Assembly (NCBI GenBank): GCA_900128395.1
Contig: LT649319.1
Span: 1 to 38,093 of the forward strand
Direction of reading: 5' to 3'
Source: Stramenopiles sp. TOSAG23-2
Taxonomy: Eukaryota; Sar
Length of the DNA: 38,093 bases
This document shows positions 37,584-38,093 of the stretch, one piece after another (position 1 is the stretch's first letter; each line of letters opens with the position of its first letter). The notes under the pieces are model-generated. The model was not told where the DNA came from, made no database searches, and worked only from the letters and a program-made list of their open reading frames with translations. Made by a program: the position numbers and the translations under genes.

Positions 37584-38093
37584 AAACTAAAACTGTAAAA
37601 ACTAAAAAAGTTATTTTTTTAATTTGAAAAAGAGTATGATACGAAAAGTAATTTTATTAGTTTATCAGTATGATACATATAATATTAATAATGCATATGA
37701 TAATTATTGATTAAATATTATAATACGAACTATGATATTATAAAAATACTTTCATATATATATATATATATATCCTATGCATCGAATTTTTTTGGTTTAA
37801 TAAAATCAATTAGAGAGATGGAAGAATGGAAGAATGGATTAGCGAAAGGAATTGAATGATCACAGTGTTAAGAGAGAAATTTTTTTTAAAATTTTAATGA
37901 AAAAATAAAAAAATTTTAAAATATATATACACGAAAAATATTTTTTAATATTTCGTACAGTTATTGTCATCAATATATACGTATATCATATGATATCATA
38001 TTATTTATTTTATTTATAAATGATATATTTTATGATATCTAGTATACGACTTCGTAATTAAACATCTCAAAACACATCGGCATATAGAATTTT
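37584..38093. other. 3' flank of the peroxidase gene
   Basis: AT-rich sequence with a short tandem repeat at the stop codon (TGTAAAAACTAAAAC twice from about 37579), a TA microsatellite (about 37754-37772) and a GGAAGAAT direct repeat near 37819-37835. No coding frame or RNA gene is recognised before the window ends. Confidence 0.45.

Noticed and set aside
1-38093. tRNA, rRNA, CRISPR arrays, insertion sequences, viral or toxin genes
   Set aside because: None recognised on either strand; the repeats present are tandem, inverted or low-complexity, without transposase or spacer structure.

Overview
This window is nuclear DNA of a eukaryote. It is AT-rich (about two thirds A+T by eye), with long uninterrupted protein genes on both strands, many Asn-rich and some Gln-rich low-complexity inserts, and very few introns. 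The outer-arm dynein heavy chain implies motile cilia or flagella. Its kelch/IPT N-terminus is the gamma-chain layout of Chlamydomonas and many protists, not of animals. Together with the kinesin, ankyrin and peroxidase types, this suggests a flagellate or zoospore-forming protist, possibly a stramenopile; that placement is inference. Stop codons TAA, TAG and TGA are all used, so the standard code fits.

Layout. (1) 193-3414, minus: large protein with short motifs resembling the p101/p84 regulatory subunits of class IB PI3-kinase. (2) 4287-16994, plus: intact, apparently intronless outer-arm dynein gamma heavy chain. (3) 17567-18814, minus: secretory-pathway protein with two PA domains and a degenerate J-like C-terminus. 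(4) 19620-23354, plus: ankyrin-repeat protein containing a recent 564-bp higher-order duplication. (5) 24182-27676, plus: kinesin-4-type motor. (6) 27738-29517, minus: MFSD13A/TMEM180-type MFS protein in three exons. (7) 29885-31393, minus: EcKinase/APH-fold kinase-like protein. (8) 32710-33267, plus: RidA-family protein with a mitochondrial presequence. (9) 33337-35238, minus: MIT-AAA spastin. (10) 35934-37583, plus: membrane-anchored heme peroxidase whose 5' end is broken by a 102-bp tandem duplication.

Three genes (dynein, kinesin-4, spastin) act on microtubules. The rest are functionally diverse, and nothing indicates an operon-like unit.

The most unusual signal is structural. Between about 31.3 and 36.2 kb there are four separate head-to-tail duplications with periods of 111, 114, 109 and 102 bp, each at or near a gene 5' end. 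One creates an upstream ORF that repeats the main start codon, one lengthens the spastin linker in frame, one duplicates a hairpin-bearing intergenic segment, and one puts a stop into the peroxidase leader. A 187-bp inverted copy of the MFSD13A 3' coding end lies just downstream of the kinase gene, where a kinase readthrough transcript would be antisense to MFSD13A mRNA.
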